In this document: positions 53,901 through 58,534 of the stretch, piece by piece
Position numbering within the stretch: the first letter of the stretch is position 1
Layout of the letters: every line of letters starts with the position of its first letter
NCBI GenBank assembly: GCA_039566865.1
Contig: CM076955.1
Location: 4,156,501 to 4,220,500, forward strand
From: Aurelia coerulea
Taxonomy: Eukaryota; Cnidaria; Scyphozoa; Semaeostomeae; Ulmaridae
Length of the DNA: 64,000 nt
Direction: 5' to 3'
Notes under the pieces: generated by a model
The model's database searches: none
Seen by the model: the letters and a program-made list of their open reading frames with translations, nothing else
What the model was told of the DNA's origin: nothing
Position numbers and translations under genes: made by a program

Positions 53901-55755
53901 CTTCACTTCCCGATGGCAGCACTTTGAGGCAGGAATTTGAGTTCTTGGGCATTGGAAATCTTTCTTCGTTTTATATTTTTCTTTGCACACGCTCTTCAGC
54001 TTCAAACAATGCTAAACTTTGTATCGCAAAAGACTAGCATCACAGAACATCCTCCAGGATGATTAAGCGATTCGATGCGCTTGACGCACTCATGAATAGT
54101 TTTCTGACACCTAATTTCACCCAATTATTGCAAATAAACAAAGAGAAACGAAACCTTTAGCATGCACCAAAAACACTGCTTTGCTATTTTTGTTTATTGC
54201 AGTCGTAATTGCTTTTTTTGCTTCTCAGTCAAACCAGTGGGAGACAACTATTTAGGCCAAAAGCCCTACAATGAACATACCTTGAGTCCTTTGTTGGCTT
54301 TAAAGCATTCTTTATATCAATTTGATGTTAAAACCATGCTTGTCCTTCTTGTGTTTGTTAAGCTGCTCTTGTATCCAAACCGTCAGCTCGCTAGAACTAG
54401 CAAGCTACGATCCGCCATTGCTTGTTTGGCCGCATTTTCAATTTGGGCCTAAGAGCAATGGCAAATTGTAGCTGGCTCGCATTGGCTTGCTGGTAATTTG
54501 GATATCAGGTTAACAGACACGAGAATGACGACCATGGTTTTAACATGAGGTACCTGGGGATGTGCCGTGAGCAAGGGTATATTTTTCGGACTTCTAGTCT
54601 AGCCAAGGGTATACTTTTTTGCAATTTGGGCGAGCAACGGTCTAGCCAAGGGTATCATTTTTGACAATATTGGTCTAGCGAACGGTCATGATATCATATT
54701 TGGCACAAATTTGACAATATTGGTCGAGAAAATGGTCAAAATTGGTCTAGCCAAGGGTACCATTTTCGTAAAAATTAGTGTAGCCAACGGTACCCTTTTG
54801 AAGATGCTCGCAGCAGACCCCTACCCAAAATTTGGCCAAGAACCCCCCCCCGTCAAGCAAACAAACGACTGAAGGTATGTTGATCAGTGGGCTTTAGGCA
54901 TTTGCATTGATTACTGGTCTTTGGGCCTAAATTGTTGTGGTCAAAATTATTGGGTGCTGTTGCGACAAGTCTGTCATTGTTTGATTCTACCGGGAGTCCC
55001 AATAAAAGTACTCCTGTTTTAAAAATCACCAAAAATTGCTTTTACAACTTTTGATCAAATTTTCTTTCTGAGTCGTTTTGTCAAAGACCTAAAAATATTC
55101 ACTTTTGACCCAAAGACCCTAAAATATTGCTTTTGATACAGCAAGTTAAACATTAGACGTCAAAAACCTTATTTTGAGCCATAGTTTTTAAGCAAAATTC
55201 TCAATCTTGCCTAAAAGTCAAAATTTTCAGATTTTTTGTCATCATTGAGTCTGTAATGATAATGCGCATTTCTTTCTGTCGTTTATCACCAAGTTAGAAG
55301 CTTTACATGCACAAAGAAATTGATCTGGGAATTATATGTGCTTTTTGCAGTATGATTCAAAACCAGGTAGTCCTAAAAAGAGCTAAACCTGCTATTTTGT
55401 AAACCAATTACAGGATCAATTATATCTTGGAAAATAATTTGGTCCTTGATCTACTTCCCCAAAAAAAATTGAAAGTCGACCGTGTTTTCAAATTTTGGTG
55501 ATTTTTCAAACGGGAGTACTTTTTTTGGAGACACCCGGTATATTTCATTCCATTCCTTTTTATCGTAGACATGTGTACCATTCATCTGGTTTGAGAGGCG
55601 CACTCACTGATGTGATGAAAGAGAAACCTGGATCCCTAGAAGATTTGAAAATTAAAATAACAGCGTTTACATACCATGTTAGAATGGCAACTATGAGTTT
55701 GCAAAACTTTTTCGTCGAAGAAAAATGTTCGGGGCAAGATTGTGCTGTTGTTTAG
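22707..55755 (+). CDS. NAALADL1-like: M28 metallopeptidase, glutamate carboxypeptidase II / NAALADL1-like (complete, 17 exons)
   Basis: Exons: 22707-22957, 25866-26148, 27837-27959, 29469-29646, 31401-31494, 33043-33126, 34981-35066, 36013-36132, 38484-38566, 40893-40956, 41364-41431, 43603-43685, 48982-49072, 50328-50583, 52651-52732, 53708-53797, 55569-55755. All are GT-AG and phase-compatible: 2223 nt, 740 residues (human GCPII has 750). It is a type II membrane protein: basic 13-residue tail, then a membrane helix at about 14-33. A protease-associated domain precedes a two-zinc peptidase with ligands His375, Asp385, Glu423, Asp451 and His548 and catalytic Glu422, followed by the helical dimerisation domain. 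The residue matching GCPII Arg534 is Asp529, and the loop holding GCPII Lys699/Tyr700 is missing, so specificity for acidic C-terminal residues is doubtful; GSDYMPFF and GIPSMD resemble NAALADL1. I expect an active ectopeptidase with unknown substrate. The first-exon ATG is preceded by aaag. Confidence 0.92.
23254..23992. mobile_element. Inverted-repeat element (GTTTGATTGGTACC/GGAATCAAACACACCC ends) hosting a LINE
   Basis: The left end AGGGTCTGTTTGATTGGTACC and the right end TAGGTTTGGAATCAAACACACCC are inverted. A short sister copy at about 24044-24290 has uninterrupted text CTCCAAAAGGTAGAAGATTTGGC. In this copy the same text is split by the LINE at 23413-23832. Confidence 0.7.
23413..23832 (+). 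pseudogene. LINE 3' end (reverse transcriptase C-terminus), 5'-truncated
   Basis: It reads [40 protein letters not shown] and CNCRICK-stop (to 23713), then a 3' UTR and an ATTATTATCATTATCA tail. It is the same family as 16118 and 28251, with its frame intact over about 100 residues, so it is the youngest of the three copies. It sits inside an inverted-repeat element. Confidence 0.82.
24443..24898. mobile_element. Fold-back element with ~170-bp arms
   Basis: The left arm starts GGAAGCCCAGGCGGTTAATTG and the right arm ends CAATTAACCGCCTGGGCTTCC. Inner arm text such as GAAATAACTAATGCAGTACTA and its complement also pairs. No coding frame. It lies in intron 1 of the peptidase gene. Confidence 0.78.
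25866..29646 (+). CDS. Exons 2-4 of the M28 peptidase: start of the protease-like domain and PA domain
   Basis: Exon 25866-26148 begins [20 protein letters not shown], the family-wide 'H-AG-P' start of the peptidase fold. Exon 27837-27959 reads [20 protein letters not shown] and later [14 protein letters not shown]. Exon 29469-29646 reads [20 protein letters not shown]; these two form the protease-associated insert seen in GCPII and transferrin receptor. Introns between them hold a fold-back element (26170-26615), a SINE and a truncated LINE. Confidence 0.9.
26170..26615. mobile_element. Fold-back element in peptidase intron 2
   Basis: Arms include GTTAACACATTTGGCGGGC near 26185 and GCCCGCCAAAAAACGTGTTAAC near 26577. 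The inner pair is GGAACGAGAATTCCACG with its complement CGTGGAATTCTCGTTCC. It starts about 20 bp after the donor of exon 2. Fragments of the same family lie at 32490-32790 and 41490-42480. Confidence 0.72.
26763..26960 (+). mobile_element. SINE copy (family 1), tRNA-like head damaged
   Basis: The body GATGGGTGACCTC, CGCCGTCCTTCGGAAGGGA and TTAAACTAGGGGTCCC is shared with the reverse-orientation copy at about 38668-38870. The head is shortened here (GGGGTGAGT joined directly to an unrelated stretch). No coding content. Confidence 0.72.
27340..27622. mobile_element. Diverged G-run hAT-like MITE
   Basis: It contains GACGGGGATGTGCCG followed by reiterated GGGTATC/GGGTAT motifs and ends GGTACCCCCCCCCC. 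These match the core and layout of the 39182 and 46347 elements. The left boundary is unclear and no TSD was found. Confidence 0.55.
28251..28620 (-). pseudogene. LINE 3' end (minus strand) with an internal 39-bp duplication
   Basis: On the minus strand it reads [34 protein letters not shown], a repeated [17 protein letters not shown] and ends [12 protein letters not shown] at 28251. The block [13 protein letters not shown] occurs twice in tandem. Same family as 16118 and 23413; 5'-truncated. Confidence 0.8.
29682..30966. mobile_element. Inverted-repeat element, AAAGGGGCTGGGTCACGT ends
   Basis: The left end AAAGGGGCTGGGTCACGTAA and the right end TTTACGTGACCCAACCCCTTT are inverted, with TTAA/TTTAA flanks. 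It carries an inserted, right-truncated mariner-like fold-back from 29734. Smaller elements with related AAAGGGGCTCCGTC ends lie at 35148-35467 and 63685-63995. Confidence 0.68.
31528..32443. mobile_element. Harbinger-like MITE (TTA TSD), interrupted by a hAT-like MITE
   Basis: Ends GGCTATGCTCACACTGCTCC and GGAGCAGTGTGAAAGGGGCC, flanked by TTA. Internal GCGTTTTCAAAAGTCTCCGT-type repeats are shared with the copy at 61418-61952. TTA TSDs with GGC-type ends suggest PIF/Harbinger. No transposase is present. Confidence 0.78.
31613..32013. mobile_element. hAT-like MITE, TAGCCTGCGTGCAGAC ends, perfect 8-bp TSD ACTGCTCT
   Basis: It starts TAGCCTGCGTGCAGAC and ends GTCTGTACGCAGGCTA. ACTGCTCT flanks both sides, and the sister copy of the host element keeps the empty site CACACTGCTCTGGGTTAG near 61482. 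A mini-version with the same ends lies at 43397-43513, and a lone end at about 56545. Confidence 0.88.
32526..32793. repeat. Tandem repeat, 100-bp period, ~2.6 copies
   Basis: TGTCGAGCTGTGGAATAAAA occurs at 32531, 32631 and 32731. The unit continues CGATATTCAAAACTGAAATG and AGGCTAATTTAGATGTGAAG. It is in intron 5 of the peptidase gene and matches part of the 26170-26615 fold-back family. Confidence 0.9.
33195..33415 (+). mobile_element. SINE (family 2) with a B-box-like sequence
   Basis: It contains GTGGTGTAATCCTATGACTG, GGGCTCGATCCC (B-box-like), CCGTCATGACAAGGGG and TTGGCGCTAAAAACTGG. A reverse-orientation copy at 49815-49990 has GGATTCGATACCC at the B-box site. RNA polymerase III promoter function is inferred. 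Confidence 0.62.
33511..34752. mobile_element. Fold-back element hosting a mariner-like MITE (33749-34496)
   Basis: Outer arms are TTGATTGACACCGCAATTCA-AAGCGATTAGCGA near 33560 and its complement near 34670. The inner element starts CAGGGTGTCCCAGAAAAATTG and ends CAATTTTTTTGGGACACCCTG, with TA on both sides, and folds on itself (AGACGCCCCTAA/TTAGGGGCGTCT). Other copies of the outer family are at 9780-10030 (one arm) and 47561-48567. Confidence 0.8.
35148..35467. mobile_element. MITE with AAAGGGGCTCCGTC/GACGGAGCCCCTTT ends
   Basis: AAGGGGCTCCGTCGCC on the left and GACGGAGCCCCTTTAA on the right. The same element, with about 80% shared text (CACCCAAGCCA-CAAAAAGTGAC, GGTTTGTTCCT), sits at 63685-63995. 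The flanks suggest a TTAA or TTA target. Confidence 0.72.
36013..36132 (+). CDS. Exon 8 of the M28 peptidase: first two zinc ligands
   Basis: It reads [20 protein letters not shown] and on to GWLKSKG. His in GNHRDAW (residue 375) and Asp in AADPSSG (385) match the zinc ligands His377 and Asp387 of human GCPII in both order and spacing. The exon enters in phase 1 from exon 34981-35066, whose donor is GTTTGTAT. A nested pair of mariner-like fold-backs begins 15 bp after the exon. Confidence 0.92.
36148..37209. mobile_element. Mariner-like fold-back with a self-family insertion (36235-36780)
   Basis: The outer ends are CCGGATGTCCCAAAAAAGTA and AGTACTTTTTGGGACACCCGG. The inner copy starts CCGGGTGTTTCAAAAATAGT and ends GGGACACCCGG, flanked by TA. 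The truncated relative at 29734 preserves the uninterrupted site CCAAATAGATCAAGGACC. Another copy is at 54991-55538. It starts 15 bp after peptidase exon 8. Confidence 0.83.
37378..38413. mobile_element. Mariner-like fold-back, interrupted by a G-run hAT-like MITE
   Basis: The left end CCGGCAATCCCAAAAAAGTAT pairs with the right end ATACTTTTTCCTGGGACACCCGG; arms carry GGTTTGGAGGTGGAAGCAAA and its complement. The insert occupies 37417-37861. A related complete copy is at 59823-60808. Confidence 0.8.
37417..37861. mobile_element. hAT-like MITE with G-run ends and internal TTTTTTGGGTC repeats
   Basis: It starts CAGGGGGGGTACTC and ends GAGTACCCCCCCTGGGGG. Subterminal GGATAGGGGTGCTCAGG/CCTGAGCACCCCTA are inverted. 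The 8-bp flanks TTGGATCC and CTTGATCC match at 6 of 8. Inside, TTTTTTTGGGTC recurs about six times. Related host copies show the site without the insert (TTTGGTTGGGTCCAGGAAT near 62070). Confidence 0.78.
38484..38566 (+). CDS. Exon 9 of the M28 peptidase: catalytic glutamate
   Basis: It reads [20 protein letters not shown] followed by IGSTEWAE. The pair Glu422-Glu423 in DAEEYG corresponds to the general base Glu424 and zinc ligand Glu425 of human GCPII. Both are intact, so the enzyme is predicted to be catalytically competent, unlike transferrin receptor, which lost these residues. Confidence 0.92.
38668..38870 (-). mobile_element. tRNA-derived SINE (family 1) with A and B boxes
   Basis: On the minus strand the head reads GTGGCCGAGCGGCGTAATC, an A-box-like TGGCCGAGCGG, followed about 50 bp later by GGTCAAACTCC, a B-box-like sequence. 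The body GATGGGTGACCTCGGAGGC and CGCCGTCCTTCGGAAGGGAC continues to the tail. It resembles a Leu/Ser-type tRNA head. A second copy is at 26763-26960. A (CAA)n microsatellite lies beside it at 38912-38942. Confidence 0.75.
39182..39571. mobile_element. hAT-like MITE with G-run ends and internal TCTAGCCAAGGGTA repeats, perfect 8-bp TSD
   Basis: It starts CACGGGGGGGGGGGGTTCTT and ends AAGAACCCCCCCCCCTCC-CCCGTG. The TSD TAAGGAAT is perfect on both sides. Near the left end is GGTACCTGGGGATGTGCCGC. Inside, GTCTAGCCAAGGGTA(T/C) is reiterated about seven times. Sister copies are 46347-46653 and 54546-54857. Confidence 0.88.
40893..41431 (+). CDS. Exons 10-11 of the M28 peptidase, with a duplicated exon edge
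   Basis: Exon 40893-40956 reads [20 protein letters not shown], with zinc ligand Asp451 (GCPII Asp453). Exon 41364-41431 reads [20 protein letters not shown] and VKM. The last 17 nt of the first exon, its donor and the following intron are tandemly duplicated with a 110-bp period (40940-41049 and 41050-41160). A second copy of the exon end, with one G to C change, is thus followed by the same gtaagag donor. Confidence 0.9.
41946..42203. mobile_element. Palindromic MITE with CATGGGTAGTTAGACACTGC ends
   Basis: A 258-bp near-perfect palindrome: CATGGGTAGTTAGACACTGC at the left and GCAGTGTCTAACTACCCATG at the right. Inner arms carry ATCTGCGGGGGAAATTTTTT and TACTGCGGAGGAG, one block of which is duplicated on the left arm. 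Diverged relatives lie at about 14735-14860 and 28110-28200. Confidence 0.88.
44219..45179. mobile_element. 9-bp-TSD fold-back (CTCAAAAGT) hosting a pogo-like MITE
   Basis: Ends AACATAGGGCTCAAATCTTT and AAGATTTGAGCCCTATGCT. The TSD CTCAAAAGT is perfect (44210-44218, 45180-45188). The inner element 44490-44904 starts CAGTAAAAACCCGCACATAA and ends TTATGTGCGGGTTTTTACTG, flanked by TA. Same families as 11486 and 20949. Confidence 0.9.
45457..45628. mobile_element. hAT-like MITE, 172 bp, perfect 8-bp TSD CAGATAAT
   Basis: It starts CAGGGACATAGGAA and ends TTCCTACGTCTCTG, with G runs inside (GGGGGGGGGGGGCACAAC, GGGGGGGGCACGTGCCCCC). TSDs are 45449-45456 and 45629-45636. It lies in intron 12 of the peptidase gene. 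Confidence 0.88.
46347..46653. mobile_element. hAT-like MITE with G-run ends, copy of the 39182 family, 8-bp TSD
   Basis: It starts CATGGAGGGGGGGTTCTTCC and ends with a C run then GTG. TSDs ATCCAAAC and ATCCAAGC match at 7 of 8. Internal GTCTAGCCAAGGGTATC repeats and GGGGATGTGCCGC as in 39182, with fewer repeat units. Confidence 0.85.
47561..48567. mobile_element. Fold-back element hosting a pogo-like MITE (47791-48180)
   Basis: Arms begin AACAAGGACACATTTTGTAA and end ATTGTCTGTCCTTGTT; same family as 33511-34752. The inner element starts CAGTAAAAACCCGCACATAA, but its right end has lost the terminal bases. The host continues with CTCGGGTATTTTATTTCTTTG. Confidence 0.76.
49815..49990 (-). mobile_element. 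SINE (family 2), reverse copy
   Basis: Minus strand: GTAATCCTGTGACTTTGCAG, GGATTCGATACCC (B-box-like), GCGTCATGACAAGGGGTC and GCGCTAAAAACTGCAAC. It is about 75% alike to 33195-33415. Confidence 0.6.
50328..50583 (+). CDS. Exon 14 of the M28 peptidase: last zinc ligand and start of the helical domain
   Basis: The longest internal coding exon apart from exon 2. It reads [20 protein letters not shown], then [16 protein letters not shown] and [11 protein letters not shown]. His548 in PVYHSIHD matches GCPII His553. The rest is the start of the C-terminal helical dimerisation domain shared with transferrin receptor. The donor is gtaggt. Confidence 0.92.
52029..52561. mobile_element. hAT-like MITE (AAGGGCGCC ends) with an expanded 31-bp tandem repeat
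   Basis: Ends GAAGGGCGCCTACCTTGT and ACAAGGTAGGCGCCTTT as in 18561-18931. Flanks TGTTCAAC and GATTCAAC match at 6 of 8. Between 52098 and about 52280 the unit ACCCAGTACACAGAGTAACT-GGTGTCCTGTG is repeated six times, whereas the sister copy has a single unit. It ends 90 bp before peptidase exon 15. Confidence 0.82.
52774..53294. mobile_element. Fold-back MITE with 9-bp TSD TAGGGATCC
   Basis: It starts AACATAGGGCTCAAATCTTT and ends GATTTGAGCCCTATGTT. The TSD TAGGGATCC is perfect (52765-52773, 53295-53303). It is the third copy of the 11486/44219 family, in peptidase intron 15, about 40 bp after the donor. Confidence 0.88.
54546..54857. mobile_element. G-run hAT-like MITE, left-truncated copy
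   Basis: It starts at GAGGTACCTGGGGATGTGCCG without the G run, has the GTCTAGCCAAGGGTA repeats and ends AAGAACCCCCCCCCGT. Same family as 39182 and 46347. Confidence 0.78.
54991..55538. mobile_element. Mariner-like fold-back, 30 bp before peptidase exon 17
   Basis: It starts CCGGGAGTCCCAATAAAAGTACT and ends AGTACTTTTTTTGGAGACACCCGG, with TA on both sides. Family of 36148-37209. The intron's last 30 bp before the acceptor are all that separates it from the exon. Confidence 0.82.
55569..55755 (+). CDS. Exon 17 of the M28 peptidase: C-terminus lacking the glutarate-sensor loop
   Basis: The acceptor tttttatcgtag completes Arg, then [20 protein letters not shown] and a long helix to SGQDCAVV and TAG. 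In human GCPII the segment after RHV continues through a loop holding Lys699/Tyr700 before the matching helix. Here HSS runs straight into GLRGALTDV, about a dozen residues shorter. A mariner-like fold-back (54991-55538) ends 30 bp before the exon. Confidence 0.9.
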
Positions 55756-56283
55756 TTTGAATTTATTTTGATAATTTTGAATTATAATTTTTGATGATAT
55801 GTAGCAGTAAGAACTATATTTAGATAAATTTTGCGTTATATTTATTTGCTATTTCTCTTCTATGTTCATTTATAAATGTTAATGCTATTCTGGGCATGAT
55901 GACAAAACATACCTGGTGTCAAAAAATGAAGGATCGGGGATCGGGGATCGGTGTTTGTCAATAAGTGCGATCTTAAAGGGAATCTAAGCATATATAAGCC
56001 CTTGATAAAAATAGTTAGGCGAAGACAGTAGGCTATCGCACGTGTCGCACCATATTTGGGTAACTGATCTACGTCAACAGGAAATACTGATATCTGATAG
56101 GCTAGATTTTGATCGCAAGTGGCTCGAGCCACTTTTATATGCTTACATTCCCTTTAAATAATGGACCAATTTGAATGAAACGCTCCTTTAGAGTTGTTAA
56201 AGAATCTTTATTAGAACGCAATGCATCTTGGTAAAAAATTCCTCGCCGCCATCTTTAGCGCAATCGTTAGAAAATTTGACTTT

Positions 56284-56513
56284 ACTTTAGAAAATTTCCT
56301 CGACGTTTTTTATCGTTTGCAGTGTTTTCGAGAACGAACATTTTAAGAAACTCGCGTCTGGCTCTAAAAATTGAAAACAGAAAAATTTGCAAAAAATCCT
56401 AGAATCTAATTCAGGCTTTTTGCTAAAGATTAAGTCACGAATCTTCAAAATCGGTTCAGTGTACGATCTATTGTGGCCAGTCAAACGTGCATAGTTTATT
56501 TTGGTACACCCGG
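56284..56513. mobile_element. Half of a mariner-like fold-back (ACGTGCATAGTTTATTTTGG end)
   Basis: The right end reads ACGTGCATAG-TTTATTTTGGTACACCCGG. It is the reverse complement of 39962-40195 (CGGGTGCGCCAAAATTAACT-ATGCACGT), about 80% alike over 230 bp. The matching short frames in the two halves follow from shared repeat sequence and are not a gene. A small hairpin MITE (TACCCTGGGTGCCAGAGCC ends) follows at about 56573-56707. Confidence 0.68.
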
Positions 56514-57043
56514 TAGAATAAGTAGGGTAAAGTCATAGATAAAGTCTGCAGACGCAGGCTAACCCTTAGGCCTACCCTGGGTGCCAGAGCCTCAAAATTA
56601 GAAGGAAATTGAAAATTAGAAAAAGGAATAGAGAAGGAAGAAAGGAACTTTCTTTCCTTCATTATTGTTTTATTTTATTATTTTTGGCTCTGGTACCCAG
56701 GGTAGCTAACCCTAGTCCATTTATTCAGTATTTTTCTGGATCAGTTGGTACTTTGTGGTGAAATCTATGCTTTTAGGACTTGTTTAAGTGGTGTCGAAGA
56801 CATAGGCTATTGGAGAATTTATAGTGCTTTAATTCAATTTCTAGCAAATCGACCCAAAGGAAACTGCGTTACGTGCGTGCTGCGTGCGTTTTTGCATGCG
56901 TGTGCGTGCGTGCACTTCTGCACTTTTGCGTTTCAAATCCGGAACGAGGCCATGCAAATCCGTTTGGTCATATGATGTTGGCCTAACCGGCGTTTGTCAC
57001 GATCAGGTTAAGGCTGGACCAAAAAGTGTTTCCTGGTCCAAGA

Positions 57044-58534
57044 ATGGCTGGCAAGAAGCAAATTTGGACATGGCATCATGTAATGACATTTATTTTAACT
57101 TTCTTTGGGTACGCTTTCTTCCATGCTTGCCGCAAAGCCTTCAGCAATGTGAAAGATCCTATGCAGAAAGAATTCACGCCATCTTCCTGCCCAGCCAAAA
57201 ATCCGAATTGCACGACGTTAAAACCGTATGATTTATGGAACAAACGACATGTATTCGAAACACAGGATGATGCTAATATATTCCTTGGAGCTATGGACAC
57301 AACGTTTTTATTTTCATACGCAATTGGGCTTTATTTGAGTGGAATAATCGGGGATAGACTAAACCTAAGATTGGTCCTAACATTTGGGATGTGCATGTCG
57401 TCAATAGTGTTTTTCATCTTTGGCTTCGTCAGTGAATATTTTGGAATTTACAACAAATACTTTTATGGTGGGTTCTACATGCTCAATGGTCTCCTACAAT
57501 CAACAGGGTGGCCCGCAACCGTTGCGATCATGGGTAACTGGTTCAACAAATCAACGAGAGGCTCAGTGTTTGGTTTTTGGAGTGCAAACGCATCATTAGG
57601 GAACATCATAGGTTCCTTGATGGTTGCATCTGTCCTTAATTATGGGTACCAATACGGATTTCTAGTGACATCTTTTCTTTTGTTTTGTGGTGGTATTTTG
57701 ATGTTTTTTTGCTTGATACCCAAACCAGAGGACATTGGTCTAGACCCTCCTTGTGATGAAGACCCAAGAGAATTCGACAGCATCACTGAAGACAGAGAGC
57801 CACTCCTTGATGGGGTGACACCATCACCAAGTTTGAATGATCACACTGCTCCAGAGCCAACAATAGAAGCAGGGACAAACGCTGTTGGATTTTTCAGAGC
57901 CTTGTGTTTACCAGGAGTTATTCCGTATTCTCTGTCATACGCTTGCCTCAAAATGGTAAATTACTCCTTTTTCTTTTGGCTACCAGTCTACTTATCACAG
58001 GGGTTGCATTGGAAAGACAAGAAAAGTGATCAACTGTCCAATTTTTATGATATCGGTGGTATCATTGGTGGGATTATTGCAGGCATCATAAGTGACTGTA
58101 TTGGTCTCCGTTCCCCAGTTGTCTGTTCCATGCTGGGCCTGTCAATGGTCTCATTGTTCTTATATGGAAATACAGGTGCAAATTACAACACCAATGTTGC
58201 TTTTATGACGCTGACTGGACTGATGATTGGTGGCCCAGCGAATCTAATCAGCTCAGCAATTTCAGCAGATTTAGGCAAGCAAGATTTGGTAAAGGGTAAC
58301 GAAGCAGCATTGGCAACTGTGACAGGCATTGTTGATGGCACAGGTAGTGTTGGTGCAGCGATTGGTCAATATTTAGTTCCACAGATTGATAAATGGCTTG
58401 GATGGCATGCTGTGTTTTATTTCCTGATAATTATGACATTTTTTAGCGCAGTTTGCTTAATTCCAATGCTTTATAGAGATCTTAAGAATAGCTCACGTTG
58501 TTGTGAGAGACAAGACATTTTAAATGATTTTTAG
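57044..58534 (+). CDS. SLC37A3: Sugar-phosphate exchanger, SLC37A3-like (intronless coding region)
   Basis: A 496-codon uninterrupted frame for a major facilitator superfamily protein with 12 predicted membrane segments. The start is the ATG at 57044 (MAGKKQIWTWHH, strong context A at -3 and G at +4). Family motifs are FLFSYAIGLYLSGIIGDRLN after membrane segment 2, LNGLLQSTGWPATVAIMGNW, GVIPYSLSYACLKMVNYSFF and GIVDGTGSVGAAIGQYL; the third block is closest to vertebrate SLC37A3. Relatives exchange phosphate for sugar phosphates in the ER; SLC37A3 itself is lysosomal in mammals. The central cytosolic loop has DREPLL, a [DE]xxxL[LI] signal that fits lysosomal sorting. Both neighbours and vertebrate SLC37A3 have many introns, so this copy may be an old retrocopy, but the frame is intact and clearly selected. 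Possible poly(A) signals AATAAA lie near 58967 and 59011. Confidence 0.93.
   Translation: MAGKKQIWTWHHVMTFILTFFGYAFFHACRKAFSNVKDPMQKEFTPSSCPAKNPNCTTLKPYDLWNKRHVFETQDDANIFLGAMDTTFLFSYAIGLYLSGIIGDRLNLRLVLTFGMCMSSIVFFIFGFVSEYFGIYNKYFYGGFYMLNGLLQSTGWPATVAIMGNWFNKSTRGSVFGFWSANASLGNIIGSLMVASVLNYGYQYGFLVTSFLLFCGGILMFFCLIPKPEDIGLDPPCDEDPREFDSITEDREPLLDGVTPSPSLNDHTAPEPTIEAGTNAVGFFRALCLPGVIPYSLSYACLKMVNYSFFFWLPVYLSQGLHWKDKKSDQLSNFYDIGGIIGGIIAGIISDCIGLRSPVVCSMLGLSMVSLFLYGNTGANYNTNVAFMTLTGLMIGGPANLISSAISADLGKQDLVKGNEAALATVTGIVDGTGSVGAAIGQYLVPQIDKWLGWHAVFYFLIIMTFFSAVCLIPMLYRDLKNSSRCCERQDILNDF

Noticed and set aside
39989..56484. Similar 65-66 residue frames at 39989-40189 (+) and 56287-56484 (-) as a conserved small protein
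   Set aside because: Both lie in homologous halves of the same fold-back MITE; the similarity follows from the DNA repeat. There is no start context, splice signal or known domain.
57026..57043. Upstream GTG in frame with the SLC37A3-like protein as an alternative start
   Set aside because: It is GTG and not ATG, and eukaryotic starts at GTG are rare. The ATG at 57044 has a strong Kozak context and matches the family N-terminus.
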